DNA from: Acidobacteriota bacterium | GTDB taxonomy: Bacteria; Acidobacteriota; Terriglobia; Terriglobales; SCQP01 | DNA: 64,000 nucleotides | Direction: 5' to 3' | NCBI GenBank assembly: GCA_004299485.1 | Contig: SCQP01000007.1 | Span: forward strand, 206,623 to 270,622 | Part shown: piece by piece, positions 1-7,210 of the stretch | Position numbering within the stretch: position 1 is the first letter of the stretch | Layout of the letters: every line of letters begins with the position of its first letter | Translations under genes and position numbers: made by a program | The notes under the pieces: model-generated | Told to the model about the DNA's origin: nothing | The model's input: the letters and a program-made list of their open reading frames with translations, nothing else | Database searches by the model: none

Positions 1-2367
1 AAACTGGCTCAAGTCGGCAGGGTTGGTGCGGTACTGGCCGCCGGATTCGACGTAGACCTGCCACTGGCGGCCGAAGCGGTTGAAGTAGTTCACGAACACG
101 CCGCCCAGGTCGGCCTGCAGGGTTTCATAGATGTCGTGGATGGCCACGCCCTGCTTGAGCGCCTGAGCGCGGTCGACATGGATAAAGCGCTGAGGCACGT
201 GCGGCAAAAACGAAGTATTGATGCGGGCGATCTCCGGCCGCTGGCGCGCGGCAGCAAGAAACGTATCGGTTTCGCGGGCGAGGTAATCGACGCCCTTGCC
301 GGCGCGGTCTTCGAGCACCATGGTGACGCCGCCGGAGGTGCCGACGCCGGGGATTTCCGGCGGCGAAAAGCTGAACGCGGCGCCGGCAGGCAGTTGCCCG
401 AGGGCGGCATTCAGCCGGTGTTCGATCACCTTGTACTGCTCATCGGGCCGGGTGCGCGCGCCCCAGGGCTTGAAGACGACGAAGAAGAAGCCGTTGTAGC
501 TGGTCTCGACGTAGCTGAGCAGGCTGAAGCCGGCGACGCTGTTGACGTAGCGTACGCCCGGAGTGGAGAGCAGGATTTTATTGATCTGGTCGACCGCGGC
601 TTCGGTGCGCTCCAGTGAGGCTGCAGGAGGAAGCTGCAGATTGACGAAGACGTAGCCCTGATCCTCGTCGGGTAAAAAGCCGCTGGGCAGGCGGCTGCCG
701 AACCATATGCCGAGAACGGCGAAACCCAGCAGCAAGACGAAAGCGAGCATCGTCTTGTGCGCCAGAACGTGACAGCCACGGACATAAAAGTGGGTTGTCT
801 TTTCAAACGTCCGGTTGAACCAGCGGAAGAACACCCCGAGCGGACCGCGGTGCCGTTGCCCGCGCGGCTTGAGCAGCAAGGCGGCGAGCGCCGGACTGAG
901 GCTGAGGGCATTGAAGGCCGAGAGGATTACGGAGATGGCGATGGTGGCGGCGAACTGCTGGTAGAGGCGGCCGGTGATGCCGGGCACGAAGGCCGTGGGG
1001 ATAAGCACGGCGGACAAAACCAGAGCGATACCGACGACCGGACCGCTGAGTTCTTCCATGGAACGCAGCGCCGCCGCCTTGGCCTTCATGCCCTGGCTCA
1101 TGTGGTGCTCGACGGCTTCGACCACCACGATGGCGTCGTCGACGACCAGCCCAATCGCCAGCACCATGCCGAACATGGACAGGGTGTTGATGGAAAAGCC
1201 CAGCGCCGGAAAGATGATGAAGGTGCCGATGAGCGAGACCGGCACGGCGAGCAAGGGGATGAGCGTCGCGCGCCAGCTCTGCAGGAAGAGGTAGACCACC
1301 AGGATGACCAGCAGCAGGGCGATGGCGAGGGTGAAGAGGATTTCCTGCAGGCCTTCGCGCACCGCCTGCGTGGTGTCGAGCGAGGGGACAGCGGCGACGC
1401 CGGGCGGAAAGCTGGCCTCCAGGGTTTTGAGGAGCGCGTTCACGCCGTTGGCGGTGTCGATGGCGTTGCTGCCGGGCAACTGGTAGACGGCCAGGATGGC
1501 GCTGGGTTTGCCGTTGAGCTGAGCCGCCTGGGTATAGGTTTGCGTGCCCAGTTCGATCTGCGCGACGTCTTTGAGGCGGACCACGCCGCCCTTGGGATTT
1601 TCCCGAACGACGATGTTGCCGAACTGCTCTGGGGTGGCGAGGCGTCCCTGGGCGCGGACGGCATAGGTGAACTGCTGGCCGCGCGGGGCGGGTTGGGCGC
1701 CCAGCTGGCCGCCGGGGTTGACGGTGTTCTGTGCCTGAACCGCCTGGATGACGTCGCTGACGGTCAGGCCGAGTTTAGCCAGGGCATCCGGGTTGAGCCA
1801 GACGCGCATGGCGTACTGCCCCGCACCGAAGACCTGCACGTTGGCGACTCCGGGCACGCGGCTGATCGGGTCCACCATGTTGATGAAGGCGTAGTTGGCC
1901 AGGAACTGGCTGTTGTGGCTGCCGTTGGGCGAGTAGATCGACACCAGCATCATGGGCGCGTGGGTGGACTTCTGCACCAATACGCCCTGCTCGTTGACCG
2001 CGGCGGGAAGCTGCGAAGCGGCCTGGGACTCGCGCATCTGGGAAAGGATGAGGTCGGTGTCAGGGTCGGTCTTGACGCCGAAGTCCACGATCATCGTCAT
2101 CTGCCCGTTGGCATTGGCGTTGACCGAGTACATGTAATTCATGTTGTCGACGCCGCTCATTTTTTCGGCAATGGGCGTTGCGACCGATTGCGCCAGCGTC
2201 TGCGCGTCGGCGCCAGTAAAGAAGGCCGAGAGCTTGGTTTCCGGCGGAATGATCGCGGGAAACAGCGACACCGGCAGGCCGGCAACGACGATGATGCCGA
2301 CGATCACCGTCAGAATGGCGATCACCATGGCGACGATGGGACGGCGGATGAAGAACTTCGAAAGCAT
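1..2367 (-). CDS. RND efflux pump inner-membrane permease (HAE1/AcrB-like), 3' end cut by window
   Basis: Proton-driven inner-membrane pump subunit of a tripartite multidrug efflux system. The frame is open from the ATG at 2367 to the window edge, about 788 residues of the usual 1,030-1,060. It begins MLSKFFIRRPIVAMV, the normal HAE1 start, followed by the first membrane helix and the porter loop. Further on are the membrane block with GLVVDDAIVVVE (helix 4 acidic pair) and the second-half motif SRLPSGFLPDEDQGY. Its ATG shares one base with the stop of the upstream membrane-fusion gene (TAATG), so the two are translationally coupled. Substrate cannot be told from sequence. The missing C-terminal part and any outer-membrane channel gene lie beyond base 1. 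Confidence 0.95.
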   Translation of the reverse strand, partial: MLSKFFIRRPIVAMVIAILTVIVGIIVVAGLPVSLFPAIIPPETKLSAFFTGADAQTLAQSVATPIAEKMSGVDNMNYMYSVNANANGQMTMIVDFGVKTDPDTDLILSQMRESQAASQLPAAVNEQGVLVQKSTHAPMMLVSIYSPNGSHNSQFLANYAFINMVDPISRVPGVANVQVFGAGQYAMRVWLNPDALAKLGLTVSDVIQAVQAQNTVNPGGQLGAQPAPRGQQFTYAVRAQGRLATPEQFGNIVVRENPKGGVVRLKDVAQIELGTQTYTQAAQLNGKPSAILAVYQLPGSNAIDTANGVNALLKTLEASFPPGVAAVPSLDTTQAVREGLQEILFTLAIALLLVILVVYLFLQSWRATLIPLLAVPVSLIGTFIIFPALGFSINTLSMFGMVLAIGLVVDDAIVVVEAVEHHMSQGMKAKAAALRSMEELSGPVVGIALVLSAVLIPTAFVPGITGRLYQQFAATIAISVILSAFNALSLSPALAALLLKPRGQRHRGPLGVFFRWFNRTFEKTTHFYVRGCHVLAHKTMLAFVLLLGFAVLGIWFGSRLPSGFLPDEDQGYVFVNLQLPPAASLERTEAAVDQINKILLSTPGVRYVNSVAGFSLLSYVETSYNGFFFVVFKPWGARTRPDEQYKVIEHRLNAALGQLPAGAAFSFSPPEIPGVGTSGGVTMVLEDRAGKGVDYLARETDTFLAAARQRPEIARINTSFLPHVPQRFIHVDRAQALKQGVAIHDIYETLQADLGGVFVNYFNRFGRQWQVYVESGGQYRTNPADLSQF

Positions 2368-3584
2368 TACTCGCCCGCTCCGCCCGCGCTTGCGGCGGTG
2401 ACGGGCCGCACGCGAGCGCCTGCCCGGACTTTGCCGGTGCCTTCGACTACGACGCGCTCGCCGGGATTGAGGCCGCTGGTAATCACCCAGCCGGAGCCGG
2501 CGGTGGGACCGAGCTGCACCGGACGAATCGAGATGCGGTCGTCCGCGCCCACGACGGCGACTTCATTGCCACCCTGCACTTCGCTCACCGCCGATTGCGG
2601 CACCACGAGCGCACGGGCGAGGACGCGCGTAAGCGCACGGACCTTGACGGGCTGGCCGGGACGCAGGAGACCGCCGGGGTTGGGAAAGGAAGCGGCCAGC
2701 GCGATGGTGCCGGTATCGGAATTCACCGCGCGGTCGGCAAACAACACGGTGCCCGGATGCGGGTAGATGCTGCCATCGGCGAGGACAAGTTGCACGCCGG
2801 CACGGCCGTGCGGCGCGAGCAGATCGATGGCGCCATGCTGATGCGCCGCGCTGGCGAGGTAGTCCTGGGCGCTAATCGAAAAATACGCCTTGACCGGATT
2901 GAGCTGCGACACGGTGGTCAGGACCGTCTGCGGCGACACCAGGTTGCCGATCTGCACCTGCGCGATGCCGGCGACGCCGGTAATCAGCGAGTGCACTTGG
3001 GTAAACCCGAGATTGAGCGCGGCCTGTTCCACGCCGGCCTGAGCGGCTTTGACCGAGGCTTTGTCGGCGACGACGTTGGCCTCGGCCGCGGCAACCGCGG
3101 CACGCGCGGCGAGTCGCGCTTGCTGATCGTTCTGCAACTGGCTTTGGGGAATGGCGCGCGCGGCGGCCTCGGGCAGATCGCGGTTGACATCGAGCGTGGC
3201 GGCGCCCAGTTGCGCCCTGGCTTGCGCTACCTGCGCCGTGGCCTGCACGACTTGGCCTTCCGCCTGCGCCAGCTTGCCCTTGGTCTCGTCGAGCGCCGCC
3301 TGGAAGGGCCGCGGATCGATCGCAAACAGGATCTGACCCTTGCGCACGACCGAACCTTCGCGGTAGTCCTGCTTCACCAGGTAGCCGCTTACCTGGGGCT
3401 GAATATTGGCGTTGACGTAGCCGGACAGCGTGGCGACCCAGTCGGTATGCACCTCGACCGCCTGCTGCTGGGCGGTAGCCACGACCACCGGAATGGGCGG
3501 CGGCGGCGCGGCCGCGGCGTGAGAACGCGCGCAGCCGGCGGCGAGGGCGGCCGCCGCCAGCAAAAGAACGAGCTTGGCTTTCAT
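2367..3584 (-). CDS. RND efflux membrane-fusion protein (AcrA/HlyD family lipoprotein)
   Basis: Periplasmic adaptor linking the RND pump to an outer-membrane channel. The 405-residue protein has a lipoprotein signal with lipobox LAAGC (Cys18). It continues with a barrel-sandwich/lipoyl half around VSGYLVKQDYREGSVVRKGQ, a long Ala/Gln-rich alpha-helical hairpin (about residues 100-190), the second lipoyl half and a C-terminal beta-barrel ending in VRAGARVRPV. Length and architecture are normal for the AcrA/MexA group. Its ATG overlaps the tetR stop by 4 bp (ATGA) and its stop overlaps the permease start, giving a tight tetR-MFP-RND operon, probably controlled by the TetR protein. Confidence 0.95.
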   Translation of the reverse strand: MKAKLVLLLAAAALAAGCARSHAAAAPPPPIPVVVATAQQQAVEVHTDWVATLSGYVNANIQPQVSGYLVKQDYREGSVVRKGQILFAIDPRPFQAALDETKGKLAQAEGQVVQATAQVAQARAQLGAATLDVNRDLPEAAARAIPQSQLQNDQQARLAARAAVAAAEANVVADKASVKAAQAGVEQAALNLGFTQVHSLITGVAGIAQVQIGNLVSPQTVLTTVSQLNPVKAYFSISAQDYLASAAHQHGAIDLLAPHGRAGVQLVLADGSIYPHPGTVLFADRAVNSDTGTIALAASFPNPGGLLRPGQPVKVRALTRVLARALVVPQSAVSEVQGGNEVAVVGADDRISIRPVQLGPTAGSGWVITSGLNPGERVVVEGTGKVRAGARVRPVTAASAGGAGE

Positions 3585-4189
3585 GTGGTTAAATCTCCGA
3601 TGCGATCCTCGAGATAGCGGGCGAGAATGCCCTCAAAATCCTGCCAGCCGGCGCGGCGGCTGGCCGCGGGCAGCGAGAGCATGCCGCGCAGCAATTGCTG
3701 GATGACCGCTGCATGCTGCAGGGCGCGCGGGGCTCCCAGGCGCGGGCGCCAGGCACGTAAGACGGCGGCGATGCGGCGGCGGAACTGACTGCGGCGGCGA
3801 GCGGATCCCTCGGTGCGGGGCGCATCGAGGAGAGCGGCAAAGCCGGGGCAGGTGCGGTCGATTTCAAACTCCAGTTGCACCAGGCGCGCGGCCAGCGCCG
3901 GGGCGGGCAGACGCGGCGCCGCGGCGCGCAACTGCGCCCAGAGCGGGGCCGCAGCGGTGGTATAACGCTCACGCAGCACTTCGGCAATGGCTTCCTTATG
4001 GGGATAGAACTGATAGAGCGAGCCGACGGCCGCGCCCGCGCGTCCGGCGATGCCGCACATGGTGGCGCCGGCGTAGCCCTGACGGGCCATTTCGGCGCCG
4101 GCGGCGGCCAGCAGGCATTCGACCTTCAACCTGCCCCGCGCCTGCGACGGCACCCGCCGCCTGATGGCAGAACGTGAATCCACATTCAC
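3581..4189 (-). CDS. TetR/AcrR-family transcriptional regulator
   Basis: Probable local repressor of the efflux operon it heads. The 202-residue protein has an N-terminal TetR HTH: an AEMARQGYAGATM helix, then GIAGRAGAAVGSLYQFYPHK as the recognition part. A helical C-terminal ligand domain follows. No ATG is available in frame near the 5' end; translation must begin at GTG 4189 or GTG 4183. The stop overlaps the next gene by 4 bp. A 17-bp inverted repeat 45 bp upstream (4234-4250) is a candidate operator. The ligand is unknown; C-terminal domains of this family are too variable to predict it. Confidence 0.9.
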   Translation of the reverse strand: MNVDSRSAIRRRVPSQARGRLKVECLLAAAGAEMARQGYAGATMCGIAGRAGAAVGSLYQFYPHKEAIAEVLRERYTTAAAPLWAQLRAAAPRLPAPALAARLVQLEFEIDRTCPGFAALLDAPRTEGSARRRSQFRRRIAAVLRAWRPRLGAPRALQHAAVIQQLLRGMLSLPAASRRAGWQDFEGILARYLEDRIGDLTT

Positions 4190-4233
4190 ATCTTAGCAGG
4201 TCCGGCATGAAGCGGCCGTCACGTCATCCCTTG

Positions 4234-4250
4234 CACTTCTATAAGAAGTG
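4234..4250. promoter_or_regulatory. 7-3-7 palindrome upstream of tetR, candidate operator
   Basis: Perfect inverted repeat CACTTCT-ATA-AGAAGTG lying 45 bp before the tetR start. Size and symmetry fit a TetR-family operator, and local TetR regulators usually bind between themselves and their neighbour. No convincing -35/-10 pair was assigned. The role is inferred from position. Confidence 0.45.
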
Positions 4251-4468
4251 GCCGCAGTCGCAGCTTTGCCAGCGCGGCGGGCGGCGCGTTGAGTAGCAGC
4301 CCGGCAGACGAGGTTCCGCGTCGGGTGTCCATACTTATTTAGAGACGGACTGGAGTCAGGAAGTTGGTCAGCGAGACGATCTCATTTGCGTCACAACTTG
4401 GAACACTGCGCGCGAGGGCATGTCGCGGAGCCTCATCGCGCCTCTTTGACCCCTGCTAGGATTGAGCC

Positions 4469-4768
4469 ATGCAGGTCTTTCCAGATCCGGCCGCGCTGGC
4501 CAGTCTCTGCCATCAGTTCCAGATCCGCCGCTTATCGCTATTCGGCTCGAACCTGCACGGCGCGGCCAAGCCCGACAGCGATGTCGACCTGCTGGTCGAA
4601 TTCGAACCCGGGGCCCGGCCGAGTCTGCTCACCATGGCGGATATCGAGATTCGGCTGTCGGCGCTGCTGGGAGGCCGCCGCGTCGACCTCCGTACGGCAA
4701 GGGACCTGAGCCAGCACTTTCGCGACGAGGTGGTGCGCACAGCAGCGCCACTCTATGCTTCCGTCTGA
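4469..4768 (+). CDS. MNT-type nucleotidyltransferase, MntA-like antitoxin
   Basis: Minimal nucleotidyltransferase of the polymerase-beta fold, 99 residues. It carries the complete signature Gly26-Ser27-X10-Asp38-X-Asp40 (GS...DVD), with a further candidate acidic residue in GRRVDLR. In HEPN/MNT pairs such proteins neutralise the HEPN partner by adding AMP to a tyrosine. The downstream DUF86 gene overlaps by 14 bp, the typical MntA-HepT order. The ATG at 4469 is followed at once by the fold core, so no longer form is needed. Confidence 0.85.
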   Translation: MQVFPDPAALASLCHQFQIRRLSLFGSNLHGAAKPDSDVDLLVEFEPGARPSLLTMADIEIRLSALLGGRRVDLRTARDLSQHFRDEVVRTAAPLYASV

Positions 4769-5090
4769 CCGCGTCCGTCTGCGCCATATCGCCGAGGCGC
4801 TTTCCGGCGCCATTGAATTTACGCGGGGACGTACGCGAGATCAAATGGCGACGGATCGAGCCTTGGCATTTGCCGCGGCGCGCGCCATCGAAATTGCCGG
4901 CGAGGCTGCCAGCAAGCTCAGCTCCGAATTTCGGCAGCAGCACCCGGGCATTCCCTGGCCGCAGATCATCGGCATGCGCAACCGGCTCGAGGACGCCTAC
5001 TTCGACATCGATCCTGACATCCTGTGGGAGACGGCTGTCGTCGCCGCCGCGGAGCTTCTGCCGCAAATTCTGCACTTGCTTGCAGAGTAG
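4755..5090 (+). CDS. HEPN/DUF86 family protein, HepT-like toxin with altered catalytic motif
   Basis: Helical HEPN-fold protein of 111 residues, partner of the MNT gene it overlaps. Family toxins are RNases using an R-X4-H-X-Y motif, normally within a stretch like MRNRLIHAYFDI. Here the motif reads Arg75-N-R-L-E-Asp80-A-Tyr82, so the catalytic His is Asp (codon GAC, one base from CAC). The rest of the family signature (IEIAGEAASKLS, WPQIIGMRNRL, ILWETA) is intact. The protein is therefore probably a catalytically weakened or dead toxin that could still bind MntA. No frameshift or truncation is seen. Confidence 0.85.
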   Translation: MLPSDRVRLRHIAEALSGAIEFTRGRTRDQMATDRALAFAAARAIEIAGEAASKLSSEFRQQHPGIPWPQIIGMRNRLEDAYFDIDPDILWETAVVAAAELLPQILHLLAE

Positions 5091-5097
5091 ACGGCAG

Positions 5098-5361
5098 CTA
5101 TTTCTTTTCGAAGTGCTTGGCGTTGATTTCGGCGAAGAGGTCCCATTTTTGCGGGAGGTCTTCGCGGGCGAAGATGGCGGCTACCGGGCAGACGGGGACA
5201 CAAGCGCCACAGTCGATGCATTCCTGCGGGTCGATGTAGAGCTGGGTTTCCGGTTCAAAGTCACCTTCGTCCTTGCGGGGATGGATGCAATCGACCGGGC
5301 AGGCATCCACGCAAGCGGTGTCTTTGACGTTAATGCACGGTTCCGCGATGACGTAGGCCAT
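5098..5361 (-). CDS. 7Fe (3Fe-4S/4Fe-4S) ferredoxin
   Basis: Small soluble electron carrier, 87 residues. Cysteines 9, 17, 21 and 25 form the first set (C-X7-C-X3-C-X3-C) and 48, 51, 54 and 58 the second (CIDCGACVPVCP). This pattern matches bacterial FdxA-type seven-iron ferredoxins, with the usual AYVI N-terminus and an acidic linker. No Shine-Dalgarno is visible: the five bases before the ATG are preceded directly by a five-unit heptamer array (5366-5400). It lies downstream of cupin and nuoN in the same direction but with separate spacing, so co-transcription with nuo is uncertain. Confidence 0.93.
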   Translation of the reverse strand: MAYVIAEPCINVKDTACVDACPVDCIHPRKDEGDFEPETQLYIDPQECIDCGACVPVCPVAAIFAREDLPQKWDLFAEINAKHFEKK

Positions 5362-5365
5362 AACA

Positions 5366-5400
5366 ACAGTTTACAGTTTACAGTTCACAGTTTACAGTTC
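5366..5400. repeat. Heptamer tandem array, 5 x ACAGTTY
   Basis: Five abutting 7-bp units (ACAGTTT, ACAGTTT, ACAGTTC, ACAGTTT, ACAGTTC), directly upstream of the ferredoxin start and occupying its ribosome-binding region. One of thirteen heptamer/octamer loci noted in this window. Confidence 0.9.
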
Positions 5401-5416
5401 CGGGCTCGGGAGATGC

Positions 5417-5716
5417 TCAGGCGCCGCAGTGGACGGTGGCGTCGGTGTCGCCGAGACGGTAATGGAGGACCACCAGCTCGAGGTCGGATTTGGCCTCTAC
5501 GGAATGCTGCTGGTTGGGCTTCATGTCAATCACCACGCCGGGGTTGAGGTCGGTGGGCTTGCCCTCGATTACGAAGCGGCCCGTGCCGCGGACGCAGACG
5601 GCGGTCACGTCCACGTTGCTGGCGTGAGTAGGTACTGCGTTGCCGGCGGCGATCGAGAGGCGGACGGTTTCGGCGCCGGGGCGGGAGGAGATGACCTGCT
5701 TATTGATAGGAGGCAT
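5417..5716 (-). CDS. Small cupin-domain protein
   Basis: Single-domain cupin of 99 residues. The conserved cupin pattern is partly visible: GNAVPTHASNVDVTAVCVRG for motif 1 (one His, no HxH pair) and PGVVIDMKPNQQHSVEA for motif 2 (one His). Metal ligands are fewer than in enzymatic cupins, so it may be a binding or sensory protein; substrate unknown. The ATG at 5716 is preceded by AGGAGG-like bases (TAGGAGG on the plus strand reads as its complement, so no clear SD is claimed). It lies between nuoN and the ferredoxin, all on the minus strand. Confidence 0.75.
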   Translation of the reverse strand: MPPINKQVISSRPGAETVRLSIAAGNAVPTHASNVDVTAVCVRGTGRFVIEGKPTDLNPGVVIDMKPNQQHSVEAKSDLELVVLHYRLGDTDATVHCGA

Positions 5717-5761
5717 GAAGCTATTCTGGCGGGAGGTTGGGCGGCAGCGCCGTGACTGGAA

Positions 5762-7210
5762 TCACCGCAGGGGCAGATGCAACATCATGCGAATGAAGGT
5801 CGCAGGATAGACGCCGACCCAGACGAGGGCGACCAGCAGGACGCCGAGGACCCAGGCGCCGGTGGGGGCGAGGGGGAGCGCGAGCGGGCCGTCGGGGGCG
5901 ATCGCTTCGGGCGGCTCGCGATAGAGGGCGACGACGATGCGCAGGTAGTAGTAGAGGCCGACGACGCTGGTGATGACCAGGACCAGCAACAACATCCAGA
6001 GCGAGGACGAAGCCGCGGCGGCGACGATGTAGAACTTGGCGAGGAAGCCGGCGGTGAGGGGAATGCCGGCAAGCGAGAGCAGCATGGCGGTGAAGACCAG
6101 CGTCAGGAAAGGCCGGCGCCAGAACAGGCCGCGGTAGTCGTCGATGCCGTCGGGCTCGCCTTTGGAGGTGGACAGAGCCGCGATGATGCCGAAGGCGCCC
6201 AGGGTGGTGATGAAGTAGGCGAGGAAGTAAAAGCCGACGGCGGCGGCAGCCATGGCGGCCGAGCGGCTGGCGGCGAGGAAGGCGACCAGGATGTAGCCCA
6301 TGTGGGCGATCGAGGAATAAGCCAGGATGCGCTTGACGTTGCGCTGGCGGAGGGCAAGCAGGTTGCCGACCACCATCGAGGCGAAGGCGAGGATGGTGAG
6401 GGCGAGGAACAGGCGGCCTTCGGGAGCTCCGGTGGATTCGTAGAAAAAGCGCAGGAGGACGGCGAAGATGCCCGCCTTCGAGGCGGTGGCGACGAAGGCG
6501 GTGACGGGGGCGGGGGCGCCTTGGTAGACATCGGGCGTCCAGAGATGGAAGGGGACGAGGCCGAGCTTGAAACCGATACCCACGAGGATGAGCGCGGCGC
6601 CGGGCAGGACCAGACCGGGATCGGCGTGGGGCAACGCCACGGCGAGGAGCGAGAAAGTCATGGTGCCGGTAGCGGCGTAGACCAGGGCCATGCCGAACAG
6701 CAGGAAAGAGGCGGAAGAGGCGGCGAGGACCAGATACTTGATGCCAGCTTCGAGCGGCAACGGACGGCCGTTCGGATAGGCGTTGAGGCCGTAGAGGCTG
6801 ATGCTGAGCAGTTCGAGCGTCAGGAAAAACGATACGAAATCGCCGCTGGCGGCGAGGCCCGCAGCGCCAAGCGTGGCGATCAGCAGGAGGATATAGAACT
6901 CTTCGTGGCGCGGCTCAATCTTTTCGAGGTAGTCGTAAGCCAAGAGAGCTACAACAAACGCTGCGCCGATGACCAGGCCGAAGAAGAACAGGGCGTAGCC
7001 GTCGATGCGGAGCAGCGGGGTGACGCTCACTGGGGCGACGCGGGAAGCCGGCCAGAGGAGGTAGAAGGAAACCGCCAAGCCGACTAGCGTAATGATGAGG
7101 GTGGCGCGGTGGGAGCGCTTGACGCCAATGCCGACCATGGCGATCACCGCGGTGGCGGTGAGGGCGATGAGGGGGGAAAGGGCGAGCCATTGGGCGGGAG
7201 TGAAGCTCAT
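5762..7210 (-). CDS. nuoN: NADH-quinone oxidoreductase subunit N
   Basis: Antiporter-like membrane subunit of complex I, 482 residues, about 14 predicted helices. The proton-antiporter core is recognisable: the Glu of FLTLELLSISLYGLNAYP, the Lys of the VGIGFKLGLVPFHLWTPDVYQGAPAPVTAF block, and RILAYSSIAHMGYI. Last gene of the operon; its ATG overlaps the nuoM stop by 4 bp (ATGA). Length matches bacterial NuoN. The operon order A-B-CD-E-F-G-H-I-J-K-L-M-N is the common bacterial one. Confidence 0.97.
   Translation of the reverse strand: MSFTPAQWLALSPLIALTATAVIAMVGIGVKRSHRATLIITLVGLAVSFYLLWPASRVAPVSVTPLLRIDGYALFFFGLVIGAAFVVALLAYDYLEKIEPRHEEFYILLLIATLGAAGLAASGDFVSFFLTLELLSISLYGLNAYPNGRPLPLEAGIKYLVLAASSASFLLFGMALVYAATGTMTFSLLAVALPHADPGLVLPGAALILVGIGFKLGLVPFHLWTPDVYQGAPAPVTAFVATASKAGIFAVLLRFFYESTGAPEGRLFLALTILAFASMVVGNLLALRQRNVKRILAYSSIAHMGYILVAFLAASRSAAMAAAAVGFYFLAYFITTLGAFGIIAALSTSKGEPDGIDDYRGLFWRRPFLTLVFTAMLLSLAGIPLTAGFLAKFYIVAAAASSSLWMLLLVLVITSVVGLYYYLRIVVALYREPPEAIAPDGPLALPLAPTGAWVLGVLLVALVWVGVYPATFIRMMLHLPLR

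Noticed and set aside
757-2766. Long plus-strand open frame of 669 codons opposite the RND genes
   Set aside because: Composition is Asp/Glu/Gly/His-rich mirror of GC-rich codons; the minus strand encodes clear RND and membrane-fusion proteins.
5366-5400. Possible CRISPR array from short repeats
   Set aside because: Units abut with a 7-bp period and no spacers; no cas genes present.
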